Assembly (NCBI GenBank): GCA_028287885.1
Contig: JAQBOT010000055.1
Span: forward strand, 1 to 16,981
From: Pedobacter sp.
GTDB taxonomy: Bacteria > Bacteroidota > Bacteroidia > Sphingobacteriales > Sphingobacteriaceae
Length of the DNA stretch: 16,981 nt
Reading direction: 5' to 3'
The translations under genes were made by a program, and so were the position numbers. The notes below the pieces were generated by a model. The model saw only the letters and a program-made list of their open reading frames with translations, was not told the origin of the DNA and ran no database searches. Positions 1-8,064 of this stretch are shown piece after piece (within the stretch, counting starts at the first letter, position 1; every line of letters begins with the position of its first letter).

Positions 1-88
1 TTCTAATGCATAAAGTGTAGAAAATATTTCCCAGTAAAAAGATTTCGCTATATTTAGAGTCAAAATTATAGTTGACGCTTCTTTAAGT

Positions 89-1477
89 ATGAGAAAAATA
101 TTAATTATTGACGACGAGGTCAATATCGGCTTATTGCTTTCTAAATTCTTAAGCAAAAACGGTTTCTTAGTTGACGCCGTGACGAGTGGTGTTTCTGCGA
201 TGGACCACCTTGCAAAAGAGACTTATGACTTGGTGCTATGTGACTACCGTTTGGAAGATACCGACGGACGCGAAATATTAATAAAAATCAAAGCACTTTA
301 TCCAGGTACCTGCGTCATTATAATTACAGGTTATTCTGATGTGAAGGTTGCCGTAGAGCTTATTAAGCTCGGTGCTTTTGACTACATCACAAAGCCCCTT
401 TATCCCGACGAAATTCTTAATACCATAAACAAGGCCATTGAAATTCAAAGTGCATTGGCTGCTTCGCAATCCGAAAATCAAAAGGAGAAGACTGTAAAGC
501 ATGTTTATAATCAGGACGCCAACTTTGTTGCCGGTCAGAGCCAAGCTTCCAGAGACCTTCTGAAGCAAATTCAGCTGGTTGCACCAACTTCTTACAGTGT
601 AATTCTAACTGGTGAAAGTGGTACAGGGAAGGAATCCGTAGCAAAAGCTATACATTTAAATAGCCCAAGAAGAGATCAGCCATTCATAGCAATGGACTGC
701 GGTTCATTAACTAAGGAACTTGCCGGAAGTGAGTTTTTTGGTCATGAGAAAGGTTCTTTTACTGGTGCATTATATACCAAGATTGGCCATTTTGAAATGG
801 CAAATGGTGGAACCTTGTTTTTGGACGAGGTAGGTAACCTATCTTACGACATACAGGCTGCCTTGCTCAGAACAGTACAAGAGCGAAAAATAAAGCGCAT
901 TGGAAGTACAAAGGAGATAGATCTTGACGTGCGCATCATTGTTGCTACGAATGAAAACCTATCAAACGCCATTCAAAAAGGTAAGTTTAGAGAGGATCTA
1001 TACCACCGCTTTAACGAGTTTTCAATAGCGCTTCCGCAGTTGTGCGAGCGCGGTAAAGACATCTTGGTTTTTGCCAATACTTTCCTTGAACTTGCAAACC
1101 AAGAATTGAACAAGAACGTTCAGTCGTTCTCTGCAGAAGTAGAAAACTGCTTTCTAACCTACAACTGGCCAGGTAATGTCCGGGAGCTTAAAAATGTGGT
1201 GCGCAGGGCTACGCTGTTATCTGAAAGTTCGGAAATTCAACTCAAAGCGCTTCCGCTGGAGATTTCCACGTACGCAAAGAGTGCCAACATTGAATCTTCT
1301 ATTCAACGTGCTGAAAAACCACGAGATTTAAAGAATGCAGCTTTCGAAGCAGAATACGCAGCGATATTGAATGTGCTAAGGGAAGTTAATTTCAATAAGA
1401 CCAAAGCAGCAAAGATTTTGAATATCGATAGGAAGACACTGTACAATAAAATGAAGGCCATAAACCTGGATACCTAA
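89..1477 (+). CDS. Sigma-54-dependent response regulator (NtrC/AtoC type)
   Basis: Cytoplasmic two-component regulator of 462 aa with the classical three-part layout. The receiver domain covers about 1-120, with acidic pair D8/D9, phospho-acceptor D52, T80 and K102. The AAA+ sigma-54 activation domain covers about 147-385, with Walker A GESGTGKE at 175-182, a sigma-54 contact loop GSFTGA at 222-227 (the family consensus is GAFTGA), Walker B at about 241-247 ending in D246/E247, and an arginine-rich FREDLYHR segment. The Fis-type helix-turn-helix lies at about 417-460. Phosphorylation should trigger ATP-driven opening of sigma-54 promoters. No partner histidine kinase is in the window, so the signal is unknown. 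The next gene starts 8 bp downstream, so the two are probably co-transcribed. The class is certain; the regulon cannot be inferred. Confidence 0.95.
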   Translation: MRKILIIDDEVNIGLLLSKFLSKNGFLVDAVTSGVSAMDHLAKETYDLVLCDYRLEDTDGREILIKIKALYPGTCVIIITGYSDVKVAVELIKLGAFDYITKPLYPDEILNTINKAIEIQSALAASQSENQKEKTVKHVYNQDANFVAGQSQASRDLLKQIQLVAPTSYSVILTGESGTGKESVAKAIHLNSPRRDQPFIAMDCGSLTKELAGSEFFGHEKGSFTGALYTKIGHFEMANGGTLFLDEVGNLSYDIQAALLRTVQERKIKRIGSTKEIDLDVRIIVATNENLSNAIQKGKFREDLYHRFNEFSIALPQLCERGKDILVFANTFLELANQELNKNVQSFSAEVENCFLTYNWPGNVRELKNVVRRATLLSESSEIQLKALPLEISTYAKSANIESSIQRAEKPRDLKNAAFEAEYAAILNVLREVNFNKTKAAKILNIDRKTLYNKMKAINLDT

Positions 1478-1485
1478 GCGAATAC

Positions 1486-2541
1486 ATGTCCCTTTTCTCA
1501 TACAAGCAGCGTAATAACATTAACCTTGTCATCATTGTTGCGTTAGGGTGCTTGATCGCTTATTCACTACTGGGCATATTTAGTGCCATTCTAAGCACAC
1601 TGGTTTTATACACGATCATGCGACCGGCATATGTTTACCTGGTTGACGTAAAAGGCATGAACAGGCGTTTTGCTGCCATACTGCTCTTGTTTACATCAAT
1701 GGTATTGATTGTGCTGCCTTTCTACGGATTAAGCAGCCTGGTCATAAACAAGATCACGGAGCTGCAGAGCGACCAGATCTACTATAAGAATCTTTTCTTC
1801 AAACTTAAGCACCTGATGCCTGTCGGCAATAATGTGCAAAGCCTGATCGAGGAGGGGCTGCATAGAGCAGGCAGCTGGGCCACTGAACTCTTTCCATCTA
1901 TTATTTCTGGCGCCTTTGATATTGTATTTGGCTTACTGCTTATGTACTTTCTCTTGTACTTCATGTTGGTAGAGAATGACCGGTTTGAAGAAGCAATGCT
2001 GAAATATGCACCACTTAGGGAGCAAAATGCACTACTGTTTGCGGAGGAAATGAAGAATACGACCTTTGCCAATGTTGTTGGGCAGGGGCTCATCTGCGTT
2101 GTTCAGGGATCGTTGGTAAGTTTGTCGTTTTTTCTTTTAGGCTACAGTGACCCCTTCTTCTGGGGTGTGATAACGACATTCGTTTCCTTTATTCCAATAC
2201 TCGGTCCGCCAATAATCTTTGTTCCAGCGGCCATACTTCAGATTGTTGACGGACATAGCTTTGCCGGTTGGGCAATGCTGACCTTTGGCTTTGTTGTGAT
2301 CATCAACATCGACAATGTACTCCGTTTTATGATCGCGAAACGCGTCGGCAACATCCATCCGATAATAACAGTAATAGGCGTAGTGATTGGAATTCCGCTT
2401 TTTGGAATTCTTGGATTGGTTTTTGGACCCTTGTTATTGTCTTACTTTATCCTGCTGATTAAGATTTATGAGACAAGCGCAATGGCTTCTGATAGATTGG
2501 AAAGAATTAAAACAATTTCTGAAGCCGAAGAGTTATTATAA
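1486..2541 (+). CDS. AI-2E family (PerM/UPF0118) membrane protein
   Basis: Inner-membrane protein of 351 aa, the usual length for the AI-2E/PerM family. Hydrophobic segments lie near 12-46 and 60-86. A polar stretch at about 88-135 is followed by another hydrophobic segment near 140-163, and a membrane-rich C-terminal half (about 195-340) holds glycine/proline-rich stretches such as FIPILGPPIIF and GIPLFGILGLVFGP, typical of the family. Members have been linked to autoinducer-2 export, but others are cation or proton antiporters, so the substrate here is open. The start is an ATG 8 bp after the response-regulator stop, which suggests one transcript. YtxH follows after 30 bp. Confidence 0.88.
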   Translation: MSLFSYKQRNNINLVIIVALGCLIAYSLLGIFSAILSTLVLYTIMRPAYVYLVDVKGMNRRFAAILLLFTSMVLIVLPFYGLSSLVINKITELQSDQIYYKNLFFKLKHLMPVGNNVQSLIEEGLHRAGSWATELFPSIISGAFDIVFGLLLMYFLLYFMLVENDRFEEAMLKYAPLREQNALLFAEEMKNTTFANVVGQGLICVVQGSLVSLSFFLLGYSDPFFWGVITTFVSFIPILGPPIIFVPAAILQIVDGHSFAGWAMLTFGFVVIINIDNVLRFMIAKRVGNIHPIITVIGVVIGIPLFGILGLVFGPLLLSYFILLIKIYETSAMASDRLERIKTISEAEELL

Positions 2542-2571
2542 TCAAACACGAAAACATAATATTTAGACGAC

Positions 2572-2835
2572 ATGAATGACAATTCAAAAGTATTAATAGG
2601 ACTTCTTGCAGGTCTTGCAGCTGGTTCAGCATTGGGTTTATTATTTGCGCCAGAATCGGGAACTGAAACTCGTGGCCGTTTAGGACAGTCTATAAAAGAT
2701 CTTGGAGACACGATTCAGGAACGTGCAGCTGACCAACTGGGTAATCTTTCTGACCTGAAAGAAAAGGTTGTCAACGCTGTTAAAAACAAGCTTGATCTCG
2801 AAGATGACTTTGAAGATGATGTAGAACACGCATAG
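2572..2835 (+). CDS. YtxH domain-containing protein
   Basis: Small protein of 87 aa with one glycine/alanine-rich membrane segment at about 7-26, followed directly by LFAPESGTETR, the hallmark of YtxH/general-stress proteins. The remaining part is charged and helical and ends in an acidic tail (DLEDDFEDDVEHA). It is probably anchored in the inner membrane with the helical part in the cytoplasm. YtxH proteins are associated with general stress in Bacillus, but their molecular role is unknown. It lies 30 bp after the AI-2E-type gene and 25 bp before the holin-like gene, and probably forms a small envelope-stress unit with the next two genes. Confidence 0.85.
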   Translation: MNDNSKVLIGLLAGLAAGSALGLLFAPESGTETRGRLGQSIKDLGDTIQERAADQLGNLSDLKEKVVNAVKNKLDLEDDFEDDVEHA

Positions 2836-2860
2836 GTACCTATCTAAAACACTTACAGTG

Positions 2861-3235
2861 ATGCAGGAAAATACAGAAAAACAATTCGAAGATATCCTTA
2901 AGGAAGGGAAGATATATCTGGAGACACGTGCAGAATTTCTGCGGTTATATTTGCTCGAGAAGATCTCGAAGATGTTTGCAGATCTGATTACAAATGCTTT
3001 TGTGATCATTTGCTACATATTGGCCTTCTTGTTTGCGATAATTACTTTGGCCTTATTCTTATCGGACGTATTTAACAGCTTTACGGCTGGGTTCGGATCT
3101 GTTTGCTTGATATTAATCCTAATCGCGGTAGTGGTTAACATGACCAAGGAAAAGTACATCGAGAAAGCACTTATCAATATTGCAATAAAGAAGTATTTCA
3201 ATAAAATAGCGGACAAGGAAGATGAGAAACTATAA
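2861..3235 (+). CDS. Phage holin family (superfamily III-like) membrane protein
   Basis: Protein of 124 aa with a charged N-terminal helix (1-40), two membrane segments at about 45-67 and 74-95, and a lysine-rich C-terminal tail. This matches the chromosomal 'phage holin family / Phage_holin_3_6' proteins that commonly sit beside YtxH genes in bacteria. The name does not imply lysis, and no phage gene is nearby. I chose the ATG at 2861; an in-frame GTG directly before it (2858) could add one residue. The end overlaps the next gene by 14 bp, so the two are probably translationally coupled. The function is unknown; an envelope-associated role is inferred from context. Confidence 0.75.
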   Translation: MQENTEKQFEDILKEGKIYLETRAEFLRLYLLEKISKMFADLITNAFVIICYILAFLFAIITLALFLSDVFNSFTAGFGSVCLILILIAVVVNMTKEKYIEKALINIAIKKYFNKIADKEDEKL

Positions 3236-3662
3236 TATCAAGAACCTGGATGAGTTGCAGGCTACCAGGAGAGCGCTTAAAGCAGAATACATGATTCAGG
3301 AGGTTGTTATTATAAGTGACGCAAAGGTTTTCCTACAGCGGTACACCTTTAAAAACATGGTTAAGAAGTACCTGACTCCCTCCACAATCTTTAAAGCAGA
3401 TGAGCAGTTGCATGTTAGCGGCAAAGTCATGTCCTTTATACTTCCTGTATTAATGAACAATACGCTCTTTAGGGGATCGGGATTTATTACAAAAGCGTTG
3501 GTCGGCCTGGCTACTCGTAATGTAGGCAAGACATTGGATGCCGAACATCTTTCAGGAATATTTAATTCTGTTAAATCCTGGATTGGTGGTAAAAAGAAAC
3601 TAAAGGTTAAGCCGGTAGGGTATGTCGACTACGGAATACCGCCAGATAGTGAAACCTATTAA
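3222..3662 (+). CDS. Hypothetical protein, third gene of the YtxH/holin unit
   Basis: I do not recognise this 146-aa protein. The N-terminal third is charged and probably helical (about 8-30). The middle (about 70-100) is the most hydrophobic part, though not a clean membrane helix, and is followed by a Gly/Lys-rich linker (IGGKKKLKVKP) and a C-terminal tail with tyrosines and prolines. The ATG at 3222 lies inside the end of the holin-like gene (14-bp overlap), which supports co-translation. A terminator follows 16 bp after the stop. Its conserved-looking position suggests it works with the YtxH and holin-like proteins at the membrane, but this is inference from context only. Confidence 0.7.
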   Translation: MRNYNIKNLDELQATRRALKAEYMIQEVVIISDAKVFLQRYTFKNMVKKYLTPSTIFKADEQLHVSGKVMSFILPVLMNNTLFRGSGFITKALVGLATRNVGKTLDAEHLSGIFNSVKSWIGGKKKLKVKPVGYVDYGIPPDSETY

Positions 3663-3678
3663 GATATTATTTTAACGA

Positions 3679-3706
3679 AAAAGGAGCATGTTTACATGCT
3701 CCTTTT
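3679..3706. terminator. Bidirectional intrinsic terminator between convergent genes
   Basis: A perfect 12-bp stem, AAAAGGAGCATG at 3679-3690 and CATGCTCCTTTT at 3695-3706, closes a 4-base TTTA loop. The stem ends in A/T runs on both sides, so it gives a U-rich tail in either direction. It sits between the stop of the plus-strand hypothetical gene (3662) and the stop of minus-strand aspS (3729) and should end both transcripts. Confidence 0.9.
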
Positions 3707-3728
3707 CTGTTATATATTAATCCTCTCG

Positions 3729-5477
3729 CTATTTAGCAACGGTTTTGATTCTAAGTTCATCCAATTGCTTTTGATCAATTGTTGAGGGGCTATCAATCAT
3801 TACGTCTCTTCCAGAATTGTTCTTCGGGAAGGCAATTACATCACGTATTGAATCCAGACCTGCAAAGATTGAGCAAAGGCGGTCGAAACCGAAGGCAATA
3901 CCGCCATGTGGTGGAGCGCCAAACTCAAAAGCATCCATCAAGAAGCCGAACTGTTTTTGTGCTTCTTCGGTGGTGAATCCAAGATGTTTGAACATCAATG
4001 CCTGGAGGCTGCGGTCGTGGATCCTGATGGAACCTCCACCGATCTCTGTTCCATTAACCACCATGTCATAAGCGTTTGCTCTTACTTCGCCTGGCTCTGT
4101 GTCTAATAAGGCAATATCTTCTGGTTTAGGAGAGGTAAATGGATGATGCATGGCATGATAACGTCCACTTTCTTCATCCCACTCCAGCAAAGGAAAATCA
4201 AGCACCCATAAGGCAGAAAATGTGTTTTTATCCCTTAGGCCTAGTCTGTTGCCCATCTCCAGTCTTAAATCGTTCAGTTGCTTGCGCACCTTATCCTTTC
4301 CACCAGCCATGATCAGGATTAAATCACCAGGTTCAGATTCAAACGCAGCTGTCCATCGTTTAAGTTCTTCTTCATTAAAAAACTTGTCTACAGAGGACTT
4401 AAGGGATCCATCCAGGTTATGTCTGTAGTAAATAAGGCCTGTTCCACCAATTTGTGGCTTCTTTATGAAGTCGGTAAGTTCATCAAGTTGTTTCCTGGTG
4501 TAATGTGCAGCGCCTTTTGCGTTGATCCCTACAACAAGCTCTGCCTGCTCAAAAACAGGGAAGTTATGACCTTTTACAAGCTCATTCAATTCTACGAACT
4601 GCATACCGAAACGGGTATCTGGCTTATCAGAGCCGTACAAGCGCATTGCATCTGCATATTGCATCCTAGGTACTTCTGGAAGTTCTATGCCCTTGATATC
4701 TCTGAACAAGGTGCGGATCAGCCCCTCGAAGGTGTTTAAGATATCCTCTTGTTCGATAAAAGACATTTCACAGTCTATCTGCGTAAATTCAGGTTGCCTG
4801 TCGGCACGTAGATCTTCATCGCGGAAGCACTTAACGATCTGGAAGTATCTGTCAAATCCAGAAACCATTAACAGCTGTTTGAAGGTTTGCGGTGATTGCG
4901 GCAAAGCATAGAACTCGCCTGCATTCATTCGGCTTGGAACCACAAAATCTCTTGCACCTTCTGGCGTGGATTTAATCAATACAGGTGTTTCTACCTCGAT
5001 AAAATCTAGACCATCTAAGTAACGACGAACTGCTTGAGCCATTTTATGACGCAAGATCATGTTGTTACGAACTGGTGTACGACGTAAATCCAGGTAACGG
5101 TATTTCATTCTCAGGTCGTCACCACCATCGGTATCGTCTTCAATTAAAAAGGGAGGTATTTTGGAAGAGTTCAGTATATCTAAGGAAGTGATCTTTATTT
5201 CAATTTCTCCTGTCGGGATTTTAAGGTTCTTGTTTGAACGCTCAACTACAGTACCGCTAGCCTGGATTACAAACTCGCGGCCAAGGCTGCGTGCCGCTTC
5301 ACACAAGGCAACATTGTCGTCCATATTAAAAACCAACTGAGTTATGCCATAACGATCACGGATATCAATAAAGGTCATGCCACCCAGATCCCTGGATTTC
5401 TGTACCCATCCGCATAAGGTTACGCTTTCTCCGATGTTGTTAATAGTTAGTGCGCCACAAGTCGTTGTTCTAAGCAT
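3729..5477 (-). CDS. aspS: Aspartyl-tRNA synthetase, bacterial type
   Basis: Class II synthetase charging tRNA-Asp, 582 aa, the usual length for the bacterial form. It has an N-terminal OB-fold anticodon-binding domain (about 1-105), the catalytic core with motif 2 [18 protein letters not shown] at 218-235, a GAD insertion domain (about 285-410) and motif 3 with FGFDRL at 529-534. I chose the ATG at 5477 (MLRTTTCG), which aligns with the family start; an upstream in-frame start at 5519 would add 14 unsupported residues and run through the likely promoter. The OB fold reads RDLGG with L31 where non-discriminating enzymes usually carry His, so I infer the discriminating (Asp-only) form. It is divergent from the ECF operon. 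Confidence 0.97.
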   Translation of the reverse strand: MLRTTTCGALTINNIGESVTLCGWVQKSRDLGGMTFIDIRDRYGITQLVFNMDDNVALCEAARSLGREFVIQASGTVVERSNKNLKIPTGEIEIKITSLDILNSSKIPPFLIEDDTDGGDDLRMKYRYLDLRRTPVRNNMILRHKMAQAVRRYLDGLDFIEVETPVLIKSTPEGARDFVVPSRMNAGEFYALPQSPQTFKQLLMVSGFDRYFQIVKCFRDEDLRADRQPEFTQIDCEMSFIEQEDILNTFEGLIRTLFRDIKGIELPEVPRMQYADAMRLYGSDKPDTRFGMQFVELNELVKGHNFPVFEQAELVVGINAKGAAHYTRKQLDELTDFIKKPQIGGTGLIYYRHNLDGSLKSSVDKFFNEEELKRWTAAFESEPGDLILIMAGGKDKVRKQLNDLRLEMGNRLGLRDKNTFSALWVLDFPLLEWDEESGRYHAMHHPFTSPKPEDIALLDTEPGEVRANAYDMVVNGTEIGGGSIRIHDRSLQALMFKHLGFTTEEAQKQFGFLMDAFEFGAPPHGGIAFGFDRLCSIFAGLDSIRDVIAFPKNNSGRDVMIDSPSTIDQKQLDELRIKTVAK

Positions 5478-5496
5478 TTTGAATAGTATTAAGGCG

Positions 5497-5504
5497 CAAA
5501 AATA
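5497..5504 (-). promoter_or_regulatory. Putative aspS -7 promoter box
   Basis: The minus strand reads TATTTTTG here, a full match to the Bacteroidota -7 consensus TAnnTTTG. It lies 19 bp upstream of the chosen aspS ATG, which implies a leader of about 15 nt. I could not find a convincing -33 TTTG at the expected distance. Confidence 0.4.
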
Positions 5505-5559
5505 TTCATTTTGAGCCACATATTCCCTTGTTAATCCAATTTAGGATTTGACTTGAAAA

Positions 5560-5567
5560 TATATTTG
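5560..5567 (+). promoter_or_regulatory. Putative -7 promoter box of the ECF operon
   Basis: TATATTTG matches TAnnTTTG and lies 56 bp upstream of the ECF sigma start codon, implying a leader of about 50 nt. A TTTG at 5547-5550 is too close to serve as a -33 box. If the sigma factor autoregulates, a different ECF-type promoter would be expected in the same 5530-5600 stretch; I cannot define one. Confidence 0.35.
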
Positions 5568-5623
5568 GATCATGATGCAACGTTTAATAGAGAATGCTGT
5601 CCTTTATATAGAAATTCATCACA

Positions 5624-6187
5624 TTGGAAGCTGTATACATAGATAAGCACATTTCTTTGTTAAACGAATGCAGACAGGGAAGTCGCAATGCACAATTTGA
5701 AATATACAAATTGTACTCAAGAGCGATGTTCAACATTTCCCTGCGTATCGTAAATCATCATGCGGAAGCAGAGGATGTCTTGCAGGAAGCTTTTCTTGAG
5801 GCCTTTAGCAGGATACACGACTTCCGGCAGGAGACAACCTTTGGCTTATGGCTAAAGCAGATTGTGATTAACAAATCTATCAACTGTCTGCGCAAGCGAA
5901 AGCTTGACCTTGTTCCATTGAACGAGGTTGATTTGGCTGAACCGGAGGAGTTGGACGAGGAGAACTTGCAGTTGCAGGTTGAAAGCATTAAAAAAGCAGT
6001 ATCAAAATTAGCTGATGGATATCGGGTGGTACTAACGCTGTACCTTTTCGAGGGCTACGACCACCAAGAGATTGCAGAAATATTAGGTATATCGGAAAAC
6101 ACGTCCCGCTCACAATATATGCGCGCAAAACAAAAACTAAAACGCTTACTAGACACGAAAGGAGAACAGGATGAGCACAAGACTTGA
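5624..6187 (+). CDS. ECF-type RNA polymerase sigma factor (sigma-70 family)
   Basis: Cytoplasmic sigma factor of 187 aa with only regions 2 and 4. Region 2 covers about 17-92 and includes EAEDVLQEAFLEAF and the WLKQIVINKSIN segment. Region 4 covers about 124-178, with the helix-turn-helix HQEIAEILGISENTSRSQYMRAK. The start is a TTG at 5624: an in-frame TAG at 5609-5611 blocks extension, and the first in-frame ATG lies inside region 2, too late. A second in-frame TTG at 5657 is the only other candidate. It overlaps the next gene by 17 bp, and the gene order sigma, one-TM protein, exported protein suggests a cell-surface signalling operon controlled by an anti-sigma factor. Confidence 0.92.
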   Translation: MEAVYIDKHISLLNECRQGSRNAQFEIYKLYSRAMFNISLRIVNHHAEAEDVLQEAFLEAFSRIHDFRQETTFGLWLKQIVINKSINCLRKRKLDLVPLNEVDLAEPEELDEENLQLQVESIKKAVSKLADGYRVVLTLYLFEGYDHQEIAEILGISENTSRSQYMRAKQKLKRLLDTKGEQDEHKT

Positions 6188-6698
6188 AACTTACATTAAA
6201 GAAAACAAAAAATCATTTGACACAGAACTGCCGTCAAAGGAACTCTGGACTAAAATTGATGCGACACTCAATAAAAAAAAGAAAAATGAGCCGTATAGGC
6301 TTAAGCTATGGATTGCTGTTGCCGCCTCGCTTTGCGTTGCGATGTCTATTATTTTCTACTTTACACTTAATGAAATAAGGCCTACGCAAACAGTCTCGGA
6401 TGTTAGTCCGGCTTACGCTAAAAAACAGGTCAGATATGCAAGCTTAATAGAACGCAAGACGGATAGTCTGGAAGTGCTGGCGAAAGAGAATCCGCAACTA
6501 TATCATGAGTTTTCGGCAGACCTTCAGGAGATAAAAAGCAACTATAAGCAACTAAAGCAACAACTTCCGAAAAGCGCCAATCAGGCTCTGGTAGAGAAAG
6601 CCATGCAGAAAAATCTTGAATTACAACTGCAGGTTGTTAGTCAGCAGTTAACGATTATAAATCAAGTAAACCAATATAAAAAAGAGAACCTACTATGA
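6171..6698 (+). CDS. Putative anti-sigma factor, single-TM protein
   Basis: Protein of 175 aa with a cytoplasmic N-terminus (1-44), one membrane segment (about 45-65) and a C-terminal periplasmic part rich in Gln/Lys/Glu that looks helical or coiled-coil (about 85-170). There is no HxxxCxxC zinc anti-sigma motif. The assignment as anti-sigma factor rests on topology and on position: its ATG lies within the end of the ECF sigma gene (17-bp overlap), and its stop overlaps the next start (ATGA, 6695-6698). AAAGGAG at 6159-6165 may act as a rare Shine-Dalgarno helper for this internal start. The long periplasmic helix could be the sensor part. The alternative is an unrelated membrane protein of the operon. 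Confidence 0.65.
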   Translation: MSTRLETYIKENKKSFDTELPSKELWTKIDATLNKKKKNEPYRLKLWIAVAASLCVAMSIIFYFTLNEIRPTQTVSDVSPAYAKKQVRYASLIERKTDSLEVLAKENPQLYHEFSADLQEIKSNYKQLKQQLPKSANQALVEKAMQKNLELQLQVVSQQLTIINQVNQYKKENLL

Positions 6699-7963
6699 AA
6701 AAGCTAATGTTCAGCGTTGCATGTTTATTACTTTCAATAAGCCTGGTGCAGGCACAGACTGAGCCCGCTGCAACAGTGTACGCGGTGAATACAAACGTGG
6801 ATATGACCACGCTGAGCGTGTTACAAAATGATGAACAGCCGGGTCGGTCCAAAACGTTCAGCAGATCGTTCCCCGCAGACCAAACTGATAAAGTAAGCCT
6901 AAACAACCAATTTGGTTCCATTGTGATTAAGACCTGGGACAGAAAAGAAGTGAAAGCAGACATACAGATTATGGCCTACAGCAACAACGCGGAAGACGCA
7001 CAAAAACTGCTTGATGAGGTAGGTATTGATGCCGGGAAAGCAGGAGATATGATCAGCTTTAACACGAAAATTGGTGATCGGAATGGTAATTGGGGCAACG
7101 GAACACGAAATGGCCGTAAATGGCGAAGGGAAGTTAAAATCAATTATGTTGTTTATATGCCAGCTGTAAACGCGCTTAATGTGTCTCAGCAGTATGGTAA
7201 TGTTACCATGGGCGACTTCGCAGCTCCGCTTTCTGCTAAGGTACAATACGGCAACTTTCAGGCGGGAAATCTGAGTAATTTAAACAATAACCTCAATGTT
7301 CAATATGGAAATACAAACGTTGTGCAGATCAATAAGGCAACCATCAAACACCAATATGGGTCTGGATTAACCTTGGGCACAGTAGGCTCCTTGAACCTGA
7401 CGGCGCAGTATGTTAAAGCTGATATAAAATCTATAACCGGCGATGCTGTGATTAATCAACAGTATGGCGAAGGATTAACACTTGGAACAGTAGGACAGCT
7501 GAACCTTAATGCACAATACACTAAAGTGCGGATACAAAGCGTTAAGCGGAGCGCTAATGCAATTAAGATTCAGTATGGTGGTTTGGAAATCGGCAGCATT
7601 GAAAACTTGAATTTAAATTCAGAGTACACAGGTGTAACCATTGCAAACCTTACAGGCTCTTCCAATTTCAAGATGCAATATAACAACCTTAACGTACTGC
7701 ATGTAAGTGAAGGATGCAAAAGACTGAACCTGGACGTGCAATATGTAAACGTGGGCTTAAACTTCGCAGATGGCTATGATGCCAACCTGGATGTGCAAAC
7801 AAGCTATGGAGGCTTTAATCATGGCAATTCTGTGTCTGCAAGATCAATAAATTCTGATGATGATGACTCCTCAACTAAAAACTACACAGGCAAAATAGGA
7901 AATGGTTCTTCAAGCAATTACGTGAAAGTCAAATCGGCTTACGGCTCTATAACGTTTAAATAG
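6695..7963 (+). CDS. Exported QYG-repeat protein, DUF4097-like beta-solenoid
   Basis: Protein of 422 aa with a clear signal peptide (MKKLMFSVACLLLSISLVQA, cleavage near 20/21), so it should leave the cytoplasm. The first part (about 62-155) resembles DUF4097 proteins. From 166 on, a Q-Y-(G) motif recurs at 166, 184, 203, 220, 238, 256, 274, 293, 310 (E-Y), 328, 349 and 370 (S-Y), a period of 17-21 residues that suggests a right-handed beta-solenoid. Two units, 224-239 and 260-275, are near-identical (GLTLGTVG.LNL.AQY), a recent 36-residue duplication. An Asp/Ser-rich linker (387-394) precedes the end. No sorting or lipoprotein signal is visible. Last gene of the ECF operon, so a likely target or signal partner. 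Function unknown. Confidence 0.85.
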   Translation: MKKLMFSVACLLLSISLVQAQTEPAATVYAVNTNVDMTTLSVLQNDEQPGRSKTFSRSFPADQTDKVSLNNQFGSIVIKTWDRKEVKADIQIMAYSNNAEDAQKLLDEVGIDAGKAGDMISFNTKIGDRNGNWGNGTRNGRKWRREVKINYVVYMPAVNALNVSQQYGNVTMGDFAAPLSAKVQYGNFQAGNLSNLNNNLNVQYGNTNVVQINKATIKHQYGSGLTLGTVGSLNLTAQYVKADIKSITGDAVINQQYGEGLTLGTVGQLNLNAQYTKVRIQSVKRSANAIKIQYGGLEIGSIENLNLNSEYTGVTIANLTGSSNFKMQYNNLNVLHVSEGCKRLNLDVQYVNVGLNFADGYDANLDVQTSYGGFNHGNSVSARSINSDDDDSSTKNYTGKIGNGSSSNYVKVKSAYGSITFK

Positions 7964-8005
7964 GGTATTCGGCTAAAGAATGCTGCCAAAAGACCCTTCA
8001 GTTTT

Positions 8006-8036
8006 AAGCTTGCCTGTTAGAAAGGGCAAGCTTTTT
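8006..8036 (+). terminator. Intrinsic terminator of the ECF operon
   Basis: AAGCTTGCC (8006-8014) pairs perfectly with GGCAAGCTT (8025-8033) around a 10-base loop and is followed by TTT. It lies 42 bp after the stop of the QYG-repeat gene and before the TerC gene, so it separates the two transcripts. Confidence 0.82.
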
Positions 8037-8064
8037 GTATATCTTAGAGCCAAAATAGATATAG

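Noticed and set aside
1..88. A minus-strand gene start at the left edge (open frame 63 to 1 from a TTG, with TAATTTTG at 61-68)
   Set aside because: Only 21 codons are visible, the box overlaps the proposed start, and the composition is uninformative. Otherwise nothing clear is seen in this stretch.
2861..3235. The holin-like gene as a sign of a prophage
   Set aside because: No phage structural, lysis, integrase or regulatory gene is near, and the family is common in chromosomal stress loci beside YtxH.
4419..4739. Plus-strand open frames within aspS
   Set aside because: They are antisense shadows of a conserved aspS, with no recognisable protein features.
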